Positions 52,035-61,800 of a stretch of 64,000 bases of DNA are shown here, piece by piece; position 1 is the stretch's first letter; each line of letters begins with the position of its first letter. The stretch is from NCBI GenBank assembly GCA_034433305.1, contig DAOUAM010000089.1, positions 1 to 64,000 of the forward strand. Reading direction: 5' to 3'. The DNA comes from DAOUAM01 sp034433305. Its GTDB lineage: Bacteria; Chloroflexota; Dehalococcoidia; Lucifugimonadales; DAOUAM01. A program made the translations under genes and the position numbers. The notes under the pieces were generated by a model. That model searched no databases. It was not told the DNA's origin and saw only the letters and a list, made by a program, of their open reading frames with translations.

Positions 52035-52057
52035 GCCCTGCAGCAGGGACGATAATC

Positions 52058-53074
52058 ATGATGCTTGACAGGTTCCGCAGGCCCTTCCGAGACCTGAGAA
52101 TATCCGTCACCGACAGGTGCAACTTCCGCTGCACCTATTGCATGCCTGCCGAGATTTTCGGCGAGCGCTACCACTTCCTGCCCAAAGAGGAGTTGCTGAC
52201 CTTTGAGGAGATTACCCGGCTGGCAAGGGTCTTCGTGAAGCTGGGCGCCGTCAAGGTGCGCCTGACAGGCGGCGAGCCGCTGGTACGCAATGAGATCGAG
52301 AAGCTGGTGGCCAGCCTCTCGGGCGTACAGGGCATCCAGGACCTGACCATGACCACCAACGGCTACCTGCTGGCCCAGAAGGCCCAGGCCCTCAAGGACG
52401 CTGGCCTGCACAGGGTGACCGTGAGCCTGGACACCCTGGACGACGAGATTTTCAAGAAGATGAACGGGCGCGGCTTCGGGACGCAGCGCGTGCTGGAAGG
52501 TATAGAGGCCGCCGAGAGGGTCGGCCTCAGGCCCATCAAGGTCAACGCCGTCGTACAGCGCGGTGTCAACGACCACACTATCGTGGACCTGGCCAGGTTC
52601 TGCAAGGAGCGGGGCTACATCGTCCGGTTCATCGAGTACATGGACGTGGGCACGCTCAACGGCTGGCGCATGGAGCACGTGGTGCCCGCCGAGGAGATCG
52701 TGGCGCGCATCGGTGCCGAGATACCCCTGGAACCCATCGAGAGCAACTATCGGGGCGAGGTCGCCCTGCGCTACCGCTACAGGGACGATGGCGGCGAGAT
52801 AGGAATCATCGCCTCGGTGACAAAGCCCTTTTGCGGCGACTGCACCAGGCTCAGGCTCTCCCCGGAAGGCAAGCTGTTCACCTGCCTGTTCGCCAGCAAC
52901 GGCCTGGACCTGCGCGCTCCGCTGCGCTCCGGCGCCACCGACGAGGAGCTGGAGTCCGTCATACGCGGCGTGTGGGCCAACCGCACCGACCGCTACTCCG
53001 AGGAGCGCGCCTTCCTGACCGAGCCTGTGCGCCAGGGACGCAAGCGCGTCCAGATGTACCACATCGGCGGCTGA
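52058..53074 (+). CDS. moaA: GTP 3',8-cyclase MoaA
   Basis: The 338-residue radical-SAM enzyme converts GTP to the first molybdopterin intermediate. CNFRCTYC (residues about 23-30) binds the SAM 4Fe-4S cluster, GGEPLVR follows, and the C-terminal cluster is CGDCTRLRLSPEGKLFTC. The usual C-terminal GG is present (HIGG). moaC is 2.5 kb further on. The gene starts 23 bases after rdgB. Confidence 0.97.
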   Translation: MMLDRFRRPFRDLRISVTDRCNFRCTYCMPAEIFGERYHFLPKEELLTFEEITRLARVFVKLGAVKVRLTGGEPLVRNEIEKLVASLSGVQGIQDLTMTTNGYLLAQKAQALKDAGLHRVTVSLDTLDDEIFKKMNGRGFGTQRVLEGIEAAERVGLRPIKVNAVVQRGVNDHTIVDLARFCKERGYIVRFIEYMDVGTLNGWRMEHVVPAEEIVARIGAEIPLEPIESNYRGEVALRYRYRDDGGEIGIIASVTKPFCGDCTRLRLSPEGKLFTCLFASNGLDLRAPLRSGATDEELESVIRGVWANRTDRYSEERAFLTEPVRQGRKRVQMYHIGG

Positions 53075-53087
53075 CGCAGGCCACCGA

Positions 53088-54584
53088 CTACACGCCGTAC
53101 AGCACCTCGTACTCTGTCACGCGGCTGTCCCAGCAGTTGCGCTGCGCCAGGGCGTTGGCGATGAGCTGGTACATGCGCCCTGGCTGGTGGTAGGCGTCAA
53201 TGGCCCGCTGGACCGCCTCCAGCATGGACTCCGCCGTCATGTCCCGGAAGGCGAAGCCGTTGGGCGAGGGGAAGTCCGGCTCCTGCCACTCGGAAACGGT
53301 ATCCGCCAGCCCGCCCGTCTGGCGGACGATGGGGATGGCCCCGAAGCGCTGGCACTCCATCTGCACCAGGCCGCAGGGCTCGTACTGCGATGGCATGAGC
53401 ATAAAGTCGGAGAGGGCGTAGTGCCAGACCGTCTCCGATGGCTTGCCCAGGTTGCCGGGGTTGACGCGCAGCCGGTCTGGCCTGGCCTCGGCCAACTGGT
53501 TGGCGCGCGCCCACAGGCTGCGCAGTCCTGGCGTGGTACCTGGCGTGCCCCAGGCGCACAGGACTACCCTGGCGCGCTGCGTCAGCTGCTCCATGCACTC
53601 CACCAGCAGGGCGACGCCCTTCTGGTTGTCCCAGCGGCCCCGGAAGCCTATCAACGGCTCGCCAGTCTCCTGCCAGCCCCACTGGCTGAAGTACCGCTGG
53701 CGCGCTGCCCTCTTGGCAAGGGCCACAGTCTCGACGGAGTCATGGCCATCGTACTTCAGGCCGGGCATGCGCCAGCGGCCCGCGTCTATGCCGTTGACAA
53801 TGCCGTATAGCTTGCCCTCGCTCCTGAGCCGGCGCAGCACGCCAGCCAGCCCGAAGCCAAACTCGTCGCTCTCGCAGATCTCGCGGGCATAGGTCCTGCT
53901 GACCGTGTTGACCACGTCCGCGGACATCAGGCCAGCCTTGAAGCAGTTGGCCTGCCCGAAGAACTCGAAGGCCTCGACGTTGAACCAGCCGGGTGGCAGG
54001 CCTGCGTAGGCCACCAGTCCCGGCGGCCCGAGGCCCTGGTTCAGCAGGTTGTGGATGGTCAGCACCGTCCTGGCCGACGACACAAACCCGCCAGCGCCCT
54101 GGGCCTGTAGCTGCCTGACGTAGACGGGCACCAGGGCCGCCAGGGCGTCCTGGCAGTGGATGACGTCGGGCTGCCAGTTGTCGGCAGCCAGCAGGTCAAT
54201 GATGGCGCGGGAGAAGGCGATCCATGGCTCGTGATTGGGCCACTGGTAGATTTCCCAGGGGGAGTGCACTGTGGAAAAGTGCCTGTGGTCGCCCACCAGA
54301 ATGACCGGCAGTGGCCGGGAGCCAGCGCCGGCCGGCTCCAGCGTCGTCTCATAGACAGCCGTGACCTCGGACGCGCCTACACCGAGCTGGACCACCAGGC
54401 GGTCCCTGACCTTCTTCAGCTTCAAGTCGTCCTGGGACAGCAGGTAGGCATAGGCCGGCATTGCCACGCGCACGTCATGGCCCCGGCACAGCAGCGCCGA
54501 GGCCAGCCCGTACACGTACTCGGCGATGCCTCCGACTGGAGCTATTGGCACAATCTCCGGAGTCACGAAGAGGACCCTGGCCAT
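53088..54584 (-). CDS. Glycogen/starch synthase-like GT5 glycosyltransferase
   Basis: The 498-residue product has the GT5/GlgA layout: N-terminal FVTPEIVPIAPVGGIAEYVYG and the C-terminal PSQYEPCGLVQMECQRFG then RQTGGLADTV, which hold the catalytic Glu and nucleotide-contact loop. The conserved KTGGL loop reads APVGGIAEYV, so the Lys that contacts the sugar-nucleotide phosphate is missing. It may use a different donor or have altered activity. Start is ATG at 54584. Confidence 0.75.
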   Translation of the reverse strand: MARVLFVTPEIVPIAPVGGIAEYVYGLASALLCRGHDVRVAMPAYAYLLSQDDLKLKKVRDRLVVQLGVGASEVTAVYETTLEPAGAGSRPLPVILVGDHRHFSTVHSPWEIYQWPNHEPWIAFSRAIIDLLAADNWQPDVIHCQDALAALVPVYVRQLQAQGAGGFVSSARTVLTIHNLLNQGLGPPGLVAYAGLPPGWFNVEAFEFFGQANCFKAGLMSADVVNTVSRTYAREICESDEFGFGLAGVLRRLRSEGKLYGIVNGIDAGRWRMPGLKYDGHDSVETVALAKRAARQRYFSQWGWQETGEPLIGFRGRWDNQKGVALLVECMEQLTQRARVVLCAWGTPGTTPGLRSLWARANQLAEARPDRLRVNPGNLGKPSETVWHYALSDFMLMPSQYEPCGLVQMECQRFGAIPIVRQTGGLADTVSEWQEPDFPSPNGFAFRDMTAESMLEAVQRAIDAYHQPGRMYQLIANALAQRNCWDSRVTEYEVLYGV

Positions 54585-54717
54585 CTCTCATCTCCTCAAG
54601 AGCGCATAACAAGACCGCTCACCCGTCCATGGTCCCATAAAAATAGGTGTGTAGGGCGAGGGCAGACGTCCAGACCTCACCCTCGTCGCCTCCTATCCAC
54701 CCTTGGGCAAGCTCAGA

Positions 54718-54870
54718 GCCTGTCCCTTCGGCACGCTCAGGACAGGCCCGAGCCTGTCGAGGGGGCAAGCTGTAGAGGGGGCCATAGATTGGCCGGCGTC
54801 TTGCCCTTGAACGCTGGGGGTGAGGTCGGCCCGGCCGGGCCGCCTCCCAGCTACTCTAAAAGATGTCCGC
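54718..54870 (+). repeat. Dispersed repeat, uninterrupted copy
   Basis: CCTGTCCCTTCGGCACGCTC, then GGACAGGCCCGAGCCTGTCG, then GGCCATAGATTGGCCG and TTGAACGCTGGGGGTGAGGT. It matches 20803-20872 joined to 21093-21165 and marks the empty site of the MITE-like element there. The remaining 54871-55158 contains no gene. Confidence 0.7.
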
Positions 54871-55158
54871 CTGTGAACCCCTCAAAGGGAAGGAAGGTGA
54901 AAGCCAGTCGGGCGCCAGGTCTTGCCGGGACTCCAGGCCGCCCCGCAGGCATCACTGAGCGAGATATAAACTCCAGCAGGCCCTGGCAAATCCAGCGGCC
55001 TCGTCTGGCCAGTAGCAGGTTGACATTCGAGGGCATCATAAACGTGTCCCTTGCAGAGATGTCAAGGGGAATCCGGAAGAGCCGGATATAAACGGGTTTA
55101 TTAACATAGGGCCATGCGGTACAATTGGCCCAGACCGTCGGCCAAGAGGGAAACTTGC

Positions 55159-55581
55159 ATGTACCAGTTGTACACAGATGGCGCTTGCATAGGCAATCCA
55201 GGGCCGGGTGGATGGGCGGCTATCGTGGTGTACAACGGCATCTTCAGGATGCTCAGCGGCGGAGACCGTAGCACGACCAACAACCGCATGGAGATAACCG
55301 CCGTCATAGAAGGGCTGAAGGCTGTGCCCGAGTCCTCGGATGTGACGGTGTTCAGCGATAGCCAGTACGTGGTGTTTACCATGACCAGGGACTGGAAGCG
55401 TAACCGCAACCAGGACCTGTGGAAGGTGCTGGATGACCTGGTCAGCAAACGCCATGTGAAATGGGAGTGGGTACAGGGCCACGCCGGCCACCCGCTGAAC
55501 GAGATGGCGGACAGGCTGGCCCATCAGGAGGCGAGAAATGGAGTCCGCAAGAAGAGCCGGCCCCGGCCTGACTCACGTTGA
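55159..55581 (+). CDS. rnhA: Ribonuclease HI
   Basis: A 140-residue RNase H that cleaves RNA in RNA-DNA hybrids. Catalytic residues are visible: Asp in YTDGAC, Glu in NNRMEI, Asp in FSDSQYV, and the last Asp in GHPLNEMADRLA. ATG 55159 fits the family (MYQLYTDGACIGNPG) with GAGGGAAA upstream; a longer frame from 55114 is possible. The C-terminal tail overlaps moaC by 44 bases. Confidence 0.93.
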   Translation: MYQLYTDGACIGNPGPGGWAAIVVYNGIFRMLSGGDRSTTNNRMEITAVIEGLKAVPESSDVTVFSDSQYVVFTMTRDWKRNRNQDLWKVLDDLVSKRHVKWEWVQGHAGHPLNEMADRLAHQEARNGVRKKSRPRPDSR

Positions 55582-56038
55582 CGAGTCGGGCAAGGCAAGG
55601 ATGGTGGATGTGGGCTGGAAGCCCGACACCCAGCGCCAGGCCGTGGCCCGAGGCTCGGTGGTCATGAAGCCCGAGACGCTGGCCCTCATCAAGGCCAATG
55701 GCCTGGAGAAGGGCGATGTGCTGGGCGTGGCGCGCGTCGCCGGGATCATGGGCGCCAAGAGCACGTCCCAGCTAATACCCCTCTGCCATCCCCTGCCTCT
55801 CGACCACGTGGCCGTGGAATTCCAGCTAGATGAGCAGCGCAGCGCCGTGGACATCACCGCCACCGCCAGCACCACGGCCAGGACCGGAGTGGAGATGGAG
55901 GCCATGACGGCGGTGTGCGTCGCCGCGCTGACCATATATGACATGTGCAAGGCCGTTGACCGCGCCATGCGCATTGAGGCGGTCCGCCTGGTCAAGAAGA
56001 CTGGCGGCAAGAGTGGCGACATCGTGCTGGAGGAGTAG
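55538..56038 (+). CDS. moaC: Cyclic pyranopterin monophosphate synthase MoaC
   Basis: A 166-residue MoaC that, with MoaA, makes cPMP for molybdenum cofactor. THVDESGKARMVDVG, PLCHPLPLDHVAVEF and TGVEMEAMTAVCVAALTIYD are the conserved blocks. The start has GGAGG 7 bases upstream. It overlaps rnhA by 44 bases in another frame. Confidence 0.95.
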   Translation: MESARRAGPGLTHVDESGKARMVDVGWKPDTQRQAVARGSVVMKPETLALIKANGLEKGDVLGVARVAGIMGAKSTSQLIPLCHPLPLDHVAVEFQLDEQRSAVDITATASTTARTGVEMEAMTAVCVAALTIYDMCKAVDRAMRIEAVRLVKKTGGKSGDIVLEE

Positions 56039-56125
56039 GCCCACATGGAGACCCGGCCCTCTTTCGACTCCATGACGCTGCAGGCGCTGCAAACCCTCTA
56101 GCAGGAGGCGACCTACCAGACGATC

Positions 56126-58150
56126 ATGCCGAGCTTGCGTTTTGGCGCGGAAGTCCTTGACCAGCCCCAGCAGTGGAGCGTCCATTTCCGAGGGCTGGAG
56201 TACTGCGGCGAGGTGATTGTTGCCCTGGCCTTCAGGCCGGCGCTGGGCATGCCGCTGCCGGAAGGCCTGGACTTCCGGCTGGTGTTCTTCACCATGCCAC
56301 GGCGCATTCCTGTGGGACAGGTGCGGGACACGCGCATAGCCATGGCCGTGCCACGGCGTGCGCTGGAGCAGGCGGATGGCCTCAGCCGTGAGGCCCAGGC
56401 CATCCGCGAGGCCCAGGCGCGCTACCAGGCCACGGAGGACGTCGCCATGCAGGCGCTGGCCCGCTCCATGGAGGAGCGCGAGCAGCACCTGCTGAGGGAG
56501 GTGGCCCGTCGCCATGCGGCCCTCTACGCCCAGGGCCGCATCTACACCAGCCAGGGACTCACCATCCCGGCCAGGGAGGTCTTCTTCGACGATGCTATGG
56601 ACGCGTGGGCCAACCGCCTGGCCGCCGCTATTCTGGCCCAGGCGCACCCATCGGTGCCGCTGGACTTCGCCCAGTTCCCCAGGGCCCTGGACGCCAGCAG
56701 CGTGCCGTTGCTTTACCATGGCCTGTTCCAGGGCGACTCCCACGGGACAGAGGCGGCGCGGGCCTTCGGGCCGGGCCTTGGCCTGACTCGGCCTGATGCT
56801 CCGGCCGTGTTCAACCCCCAGGGGTGCCGCGTCTTCCCCATCATTCAGGACGGACTGGACCAGCGGGACGGCCAGGCCCCAGCGGGCGAGGTGCTGGACT
56901 CCCTCATCCGCGTCCACGGCCTTACCAGGCCGCTGGCGCTGCTGTACCTCCTGGCCTTTGTGTGCCACGCCCGCGCCGAGGCCACCCTGAAAGCCGACCA
57001 CCAGGCCAGGTCAGTGAATGGGGAGCCCTTCCTCAGCGACACCATCACGTGGGACCTGGTCCCGGAGGTAGCCTTCTCCGAGGCCCTGGCGGGCGACCTG
57101 GCGCTGCTCAGGCAGGGAGCATCGCCCACATGGAACGCGGCGCTGCCCTACATGGCCCTGCTGGTGCCCCACCTGGCCCAGGCCCACGACCCACGGGACA
57201 TCGCCGAGCAGGAAAGGCGCCTCCTGGACTCCCTGGCCACGCTGTCGCGGCAGGCCGAGGCGACCGCTGCTGCCCTGGCGCCGCTGCGGCAGGGTGACTC
57301 CACGGCCCTCGTCCCTGGCGCGGAGGACCTGGAGCACCTGCGGGCTATCTGCGCCGCCGGCGGCTACCTGGAGTTCCATGCGCTGGCGCTGCGCCACTTT
57401 GGCGGGCCGTCGGCGCTGAGGAAGGCCCTGGGCACCTTCGCCTACCTCCGACAACTGGCGGACCTGGCGCCGGCCATAGCCAGGGCCAGGCGCTACCTTG
57501 CCGGCATGACCTTCGGCCCCGGCCACGAGGCCATGGCGCTGGAACGAGATGCCCTGGCCGCCAGGGTGGACGTGGACAGCCTGGAGTTCAATCCCTCGCT
57601 GTGGGGCAGCATCGAGCAGGGAGTCCAGGGCCTGCGGCGCAGGTACGCCGCCGCCTACTCGGCCCACCACGCCAGCTACCACGCGGAGGCGCGCAGGCTC
57701 AGGGGCAAGCTGGAGCAGGGCAGGCTGCAACTGGAGGCCTTCCTCAGGCTCCAGGACATCCCTGAGATGGGTGGGCCTTTCGGCACCGACCTCCCCGAGC
57801 GCTTCAAGGAAGTGGCCGCTTTCCTCAGGGCGTGCAGCCTGGCTGACCAGGGCCTGGACCTGGAGGAGGCCCCCTATTGCCAGGTGTGTCTGCTGCCCAT
57901 GGGCGAGGATGCACCCTCCGGCGCCGTGGAGCACCTGCTGGCGGACCTGGACGCGGCCCTGCGCGAGTACCACCGCAGGCTTGGCTTCCACGCGGCGCAC
58001 CAGGTCCTGGCCGAGCCTTCGGGGCAGCAACTGGAGAAGTTCATCCAGCTACTGCACGTGGCCGACCCGTCTGCCCTGGGCAACGTGCTGGACCAGGAGG
58101 TAGTGGCGTTCCTGCGCCAGTTCCTGAGGAGGCAGGAGAGGGGCGCATGA
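56126..58150 (+). CDS. Protein of unknown function (674 aa), with an upstream in-frame TAG
   Basis: The 674-residue product is soluble and rich in Ala, Leu and Arg helices; the part at about 90-130 and 490-560 looks like coiled coil. PYCQVCLLP near residue 585 has a CxxC. The frame continues upstream without break to an ATG at 56045 with GGAGGAG 9 bases before it, except for one TAG at 56099-56101 (reading METRPSFDSMTLQALQTL, stop, QEATYQTIMPSLRFG). The residue before and after look like one protein, so TAG may be a point mutation (from TGG or CAG). ATG 56126 lacks a good RBS. It ends overlapping pth by four bases. The family is not recognised. Confidence 0.6.
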   Translation: MPSLRFGAEVLDQPQQWSVHFRGLEYCGEVIVALAFRPALGMPLPEGLDFRLVFFTMPRRIPVGQVRDTRIAMAVPRRALEQADGLSREAQAIREAQARYQATEDVAMQALARSMEEREQHLLREVARRHAALYAQGRIYTSQGLTIPAREVFFDDAMDAWANRLAAAILAQAHPSVPLDFAQFPRALDASSVPLLYHGLFQGDSHGTEAARAFGPGLGLTRPDAPAVFNPQGCRVFPIIQDGLDQRDGQAPAGEVLDSLIRVHGLTRPLALLYLLAFVCHARAEATLKADHQARSVNGEPFLSDTITWDLVPEVAFSEALAGDLALLRQGASPTWNAALPYMALLVPHLAQAHDPRDIAEQERRLLDSLATLSRQAEATAAALAPLRQGDSTALVPGAEDLEHLRAICAAGGYLEFHALALRHFGGPSALRKALGTFAYLRQLADLAPAIARARRYLAGMTFGPGHEAMALERDALAARVDVDSLEFNPSLWGSIEQGVQGLRRRYAAAYSAHHASYHAEARRLRGKLEQGRLQLEAFLRLQDIPEMGGPFGTDLPERFKEVAAFLRACSLADQGLDLEEAPYCQVCLLPMGEDAPSGAVEHLLADLDAALREYHRRLGFHAAHQVLAEPSGQQLEKFIQLLHVADPSALGNVLDQEVVAFLRQFLRRQERGA

Positions 58151-58773
58151 CAGAGGCACGCTGGCCTTTCCTGGGCGCCCTCCTGGGGCGCGGCGGCGGC
58201 CGGCCGCTCAGGCCCGCGCTGGTCATAGTCGGTCTGGGGAACCCCGGTAGCGAGTACGCCGACACCCGGCACAACGTGGGCTTCTGGTGCGTGGACTACC
58301 TGGCGAGGGCTTACTCCATCACCTTCTCGCGCCGCCACAAGCTGGCCCAGGTCGGCGAGGGCGTCATAGAGGGCCGCCAGGTGGCTCTGGCCAAGCCCCG
58401 CACCTACGTCAACCTCAGCGGCCAGGCCGTCAGGTACTTGCTGGACCGCTATGGGGTGACGCCTCAGGAGCTGCTGGTCATATACGACGACATGGACCTG
58501 CCGCCGGGCAAACTGCGCCTGCGGCCCAGGGGCAGCGCCGGCGGGCACAATGGCATCAAGTCCATCATCGAGGCCACTGGCACCCAGGAGTTCCCGCGCC
58601 TGCGGATAGGCATCGGCCGGCCGGCCGAAGGCCAGGACTGGAAGGACTATGTGCTGGGCCAGATGTCGCCCGAGGAGCGAAAGCTCACGGAAGAGACCGT
58701 GGCACAAGCGGCCCAGGCTGTCGTCAGCGTGCTCACCGAGGGCGTCGCCGCCGCCATGAACAGGTTCAACTGA
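58147..58773 (+). CDS. pth: Peptidyl-tRNA hydrolase
   Basis: A 208-residue Pth that frees tRNA from drop-off peptidyl-tRNA. VGLGNPGSEYADTRHNVGFW carries Asn and catalytic His, IYDDMDLPPGKLRLRPRGSA carries Asp, and GGHNGIKSII follows. There is an N-terminal extension of about 25 residues. The start codon overlaps the stop of the preceding gene (ATGA). Confidence 0.95.
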   Translation: MTEARWPFLGALLGRGGGRPLRPALVIVGLGNPGSEYADTRHNVGFWCVDYLARAYSITFSRRHKLAQVGEGVIEGRQVALAKPRTYVNLSGQAVRYLLDRYGVTPQELLVIYDDMDLPPGKLRLRPRGSAGGHNGIKSIIEATGTQEFPRLRIGIGRPAEGQDWKDYVLGQMSPEERKLTEETVAQAAQAVVSVLTEGVAAAMNRFN

Positions 58774-58782
58774 GGCAAAAGA

Positions 58783-58818
58783 AAGCCTGCGGCGAAGAGG
58801 CCTCTTCGCCGCAGGCTT
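58783..58818. terminator. Bidirectional terminator between pth and the subtilase gene
   Basis: AAGCCTGCGGCGAAGAGG and CCTCTTCGCCGCAGGCTT form a perfect 18-bp palindrome with no unpaired loop, between the stop codons of two converging genes. Confidence 0.8.
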
Positions 58819-58825
58819 GACAGGG

Positions 58826-61800
58826 TTAGTCCAGTTCCACCTCCACCGCCGCGCTCTGGGGCTGGCCGGAAATGTTGTTGTAGAAGAGCACCAGTAGCTC
58901 GCCCTCCTCCACCGTGCCGGCCACGGGCACCTCGAAGCGGTCGCCCGGCGCCACTTCCACCAGGCTGACCACCGCCTCCAGTCCCGGCGTGACCGCGTTG
59001 AAGCGGACCGAGTCCGTAAAGTCGAAGGCCTCTGACAGCAGGTCAGTGGTGACCACGAAGTAGTCGAAGTCGGGGTTGTCCGGAGTTATGGTGGGCGCAC
59101 CGGTGGCCTCGCCCAGGCTGTTCAGGTCCTCCAGCAGGATGGGGATGGTCTGCCAGGACACGTTGCGGTCGTTGGCGGTCAGGAACTCCAGCACGCCCGC
59201 GCCGGTCTCCAGCTCGAAGATGGCTGTAGCCATCCTGCCGTCGAAGTTGCCGGTGGTGAACAGGCCCAGGTCCGCGGCCACCACGTCATAGTCCGGCGTC
59301 CCGTCCTTGTCCACGTCCACCAGAACATCGGTGACCATGGGGTTGGAGGCGCTGCGGTTGCCGTGGACTGAGACGCCGAACTCCAGTATCCTGCCCAGGT
59401 CTGGCACGTTAAAGGCGTGGGCGCCAGCGTAGCGTATGTCGAACCAGTCGTCCGGCTCCTCGGGTGCGCCGGCAGGCTCGGGTATGAGGTCTTCATTGGC
59501 ATCCGTCACGCCAAGCTGGTAGATGTCGGCCAGCGTGGGCGACAGCCCGGTGTTGCGCAGCTCCACGGCGCTGTCCTTGCCCTTTGCCCTGGCGTCGGCC
59601 CTGGCAATGGGCACCACGTGGAAGGGCACGCGCAGCACATCACCGCCGGCCGTGGTCTCCGTCAGCGTGAGGAAGCCGTCGTACTCCTCGAAGGCGGACT
59701 CAGGCGAGAGCGCCTGGGCGTTTATTCGGGCAGTAAGGGTGAAGTCGCGGGACTTGCCCGCCGGTACAGTGAGAGTGCCTGGATGCTGGAAGCTGATGCT
59801 GCCCTCGTCGTCGCTGGGGAACAGGAAGGCAGTGCTGAGGTTGAACCGCTTCTGCCTGTCGGACTTGTTGGTGACGGTCAGCTTCCTGTTGAGGGTGACC
59901 TGGCCGGGCTTGTCCCGCTGGACGACGCCAAAGGCAACGCTGCCGGGCACCGCCACCGACTCGGTGTCCACGGCCACGTCAACCTGGACGCGGCCTGAAC
60001 CCATGCGGGACACAGGGTACGGCTCGCCATTGGGCGAGGCGTTGGTGGTGGTGTTCATCATAAGCGCCTTGGTCTCCTCCACGCTCCAGTCGGGATGGAG
60101 CTGGCGCAGCAGGGCAGCCACGCCGGCGATGTGGGGCGACGACATGGACGTCCCGGACAGGCTGACAGCGTCAGTGCCCGTGCCGACGGCGGCTGACAGG
60201 ATGCTGCCGCCCGGCGCCGTGATGTCCGGCTTCAGGGCTGAATCGTTGAATCTTGGCCCGCGAGAGGTGAAGTCCTGGAGCCTGTTGGGTATGGGCAGGA
60301 CATTGTCCGGGTCCAGGGTGAAGGTGGTGCCAGCTTGCAGCGCCGCCCGGATGGCCAGGCCGTCCGCGTTGCCGACCATGACCGCCGGGATGTGGACGAT
60401 GGGGTCGCCAGCGCCGGCGAAAGGCCCGCCGCCGGGCACGTTGTTGTAGATGACCGCCGCGACGGCGCCGGCCTGCTCCACGTTCTGGACCTTCTCATCG
60501 AAGCGGCAGACGCCACGGGTGATGAGGGGTACCTGCCCAGCCAGCGACCCGGGAGGGAAGGGGTTCGGGCCGCCGGGGCCGCCCTGGTCGCACGCCAGAC
60601 CGACAAAGGTGGCTGGCCCGCTCACGGTGCCAACGGTGCTGAGGGGTGGCGTGAAGGAGAGCTCTACAGACTCGTAGGACCCGTCGGCACCGCTGGAGCC
60701 GGAGACCTCCAGTAGCTGCACCAGCACGCCCGGGTCGTTGCCTGCGGCGACGCTGATGGCCTTGCTGGCCGCAGCCGGGGAGCCGGTGATGTAGGGTATG
60801 TCGCCCGAGTTGCCCGCCGAGGCCACCACGATGACGCCCAGGTCCACGGCGGCGTTGGCGGCCACGGCGTCAGGCTCCGTGTCCCGCCCGAACTCCGATC
60901 CCAGGGACATGTTAATGACATCAACCGCGTCCGAGGTATCGCCGTCACCGTTGGGGTCAACGGCGACCTCGATGGCTGCCACGACGATGGCATTGGTGGT
61001 GGAGGCGTTGCCATCGCCGAAGGCGTCGCTGAATACCTTGATGGCGAAAAGGGCCGCACCTGGCGCGACGCCCACAGGCACGTCGCCAGCGCCAATGCCG
61101 GCGGCGATGCCCGCCACGTGGGTGCCGTGGCCGTTGGTGTCCAGGGGATCGTCGTCAGGCGTGGGCACATCGGTGCAGGTGGGCAGGGCTGTGGGGTCAG
61201 GGCAGCGGGCATCGAAGAACTCGCCCACCAGGTCCACGCCGCCTGTGACCTTGGCGGTGGGGAACGTCCCCGGCTCCACCACCAGCGGGTCGTTGTCAGC
61301 GTAGTCGTCGGGGTCGCCGCTGCCGCCCAGCGCCGCGTGGGTATAGTCAATGCCCGTGTCTATCACCCCGATGGTGATGCCAGTGCCGTCAACGCCCAGT
61401 TCTTCGTGGGTCTGGCCGCCGAAGATAAAGGACACGCTATTGTCCAGGTGCAGGGCCACCAGCCTCACGGGATAGACGGCCTTGACGCCTGGCAGGGCCT
61501 CTATCTCCGCCAGCCTGGAAGCATCGGCCCGCACCGACAGACCGTTGAAGGCCTTCTGGTAGTTGTGGGTGACTTTCGCGCCCAGGCGCTCCAGCCTGCC
61601 CCTGACGTCTTCCTGTTTGCCCTTGAGGGCGCGGACGTACTCCTTCTGCTGGGCACTGTCCAGGTCAGGCAGGCCACGGCCACGCCTGGAGACGCGCTCA
61701 GCGGCCAGCGAGTTGTCCTGTAGCTCCACGATGACTTCCACCGACTCACGGCCCACGGCGCTGGCCGGGCGTCGCAGGCCATCAGGCCCGAGGCCGTCCG

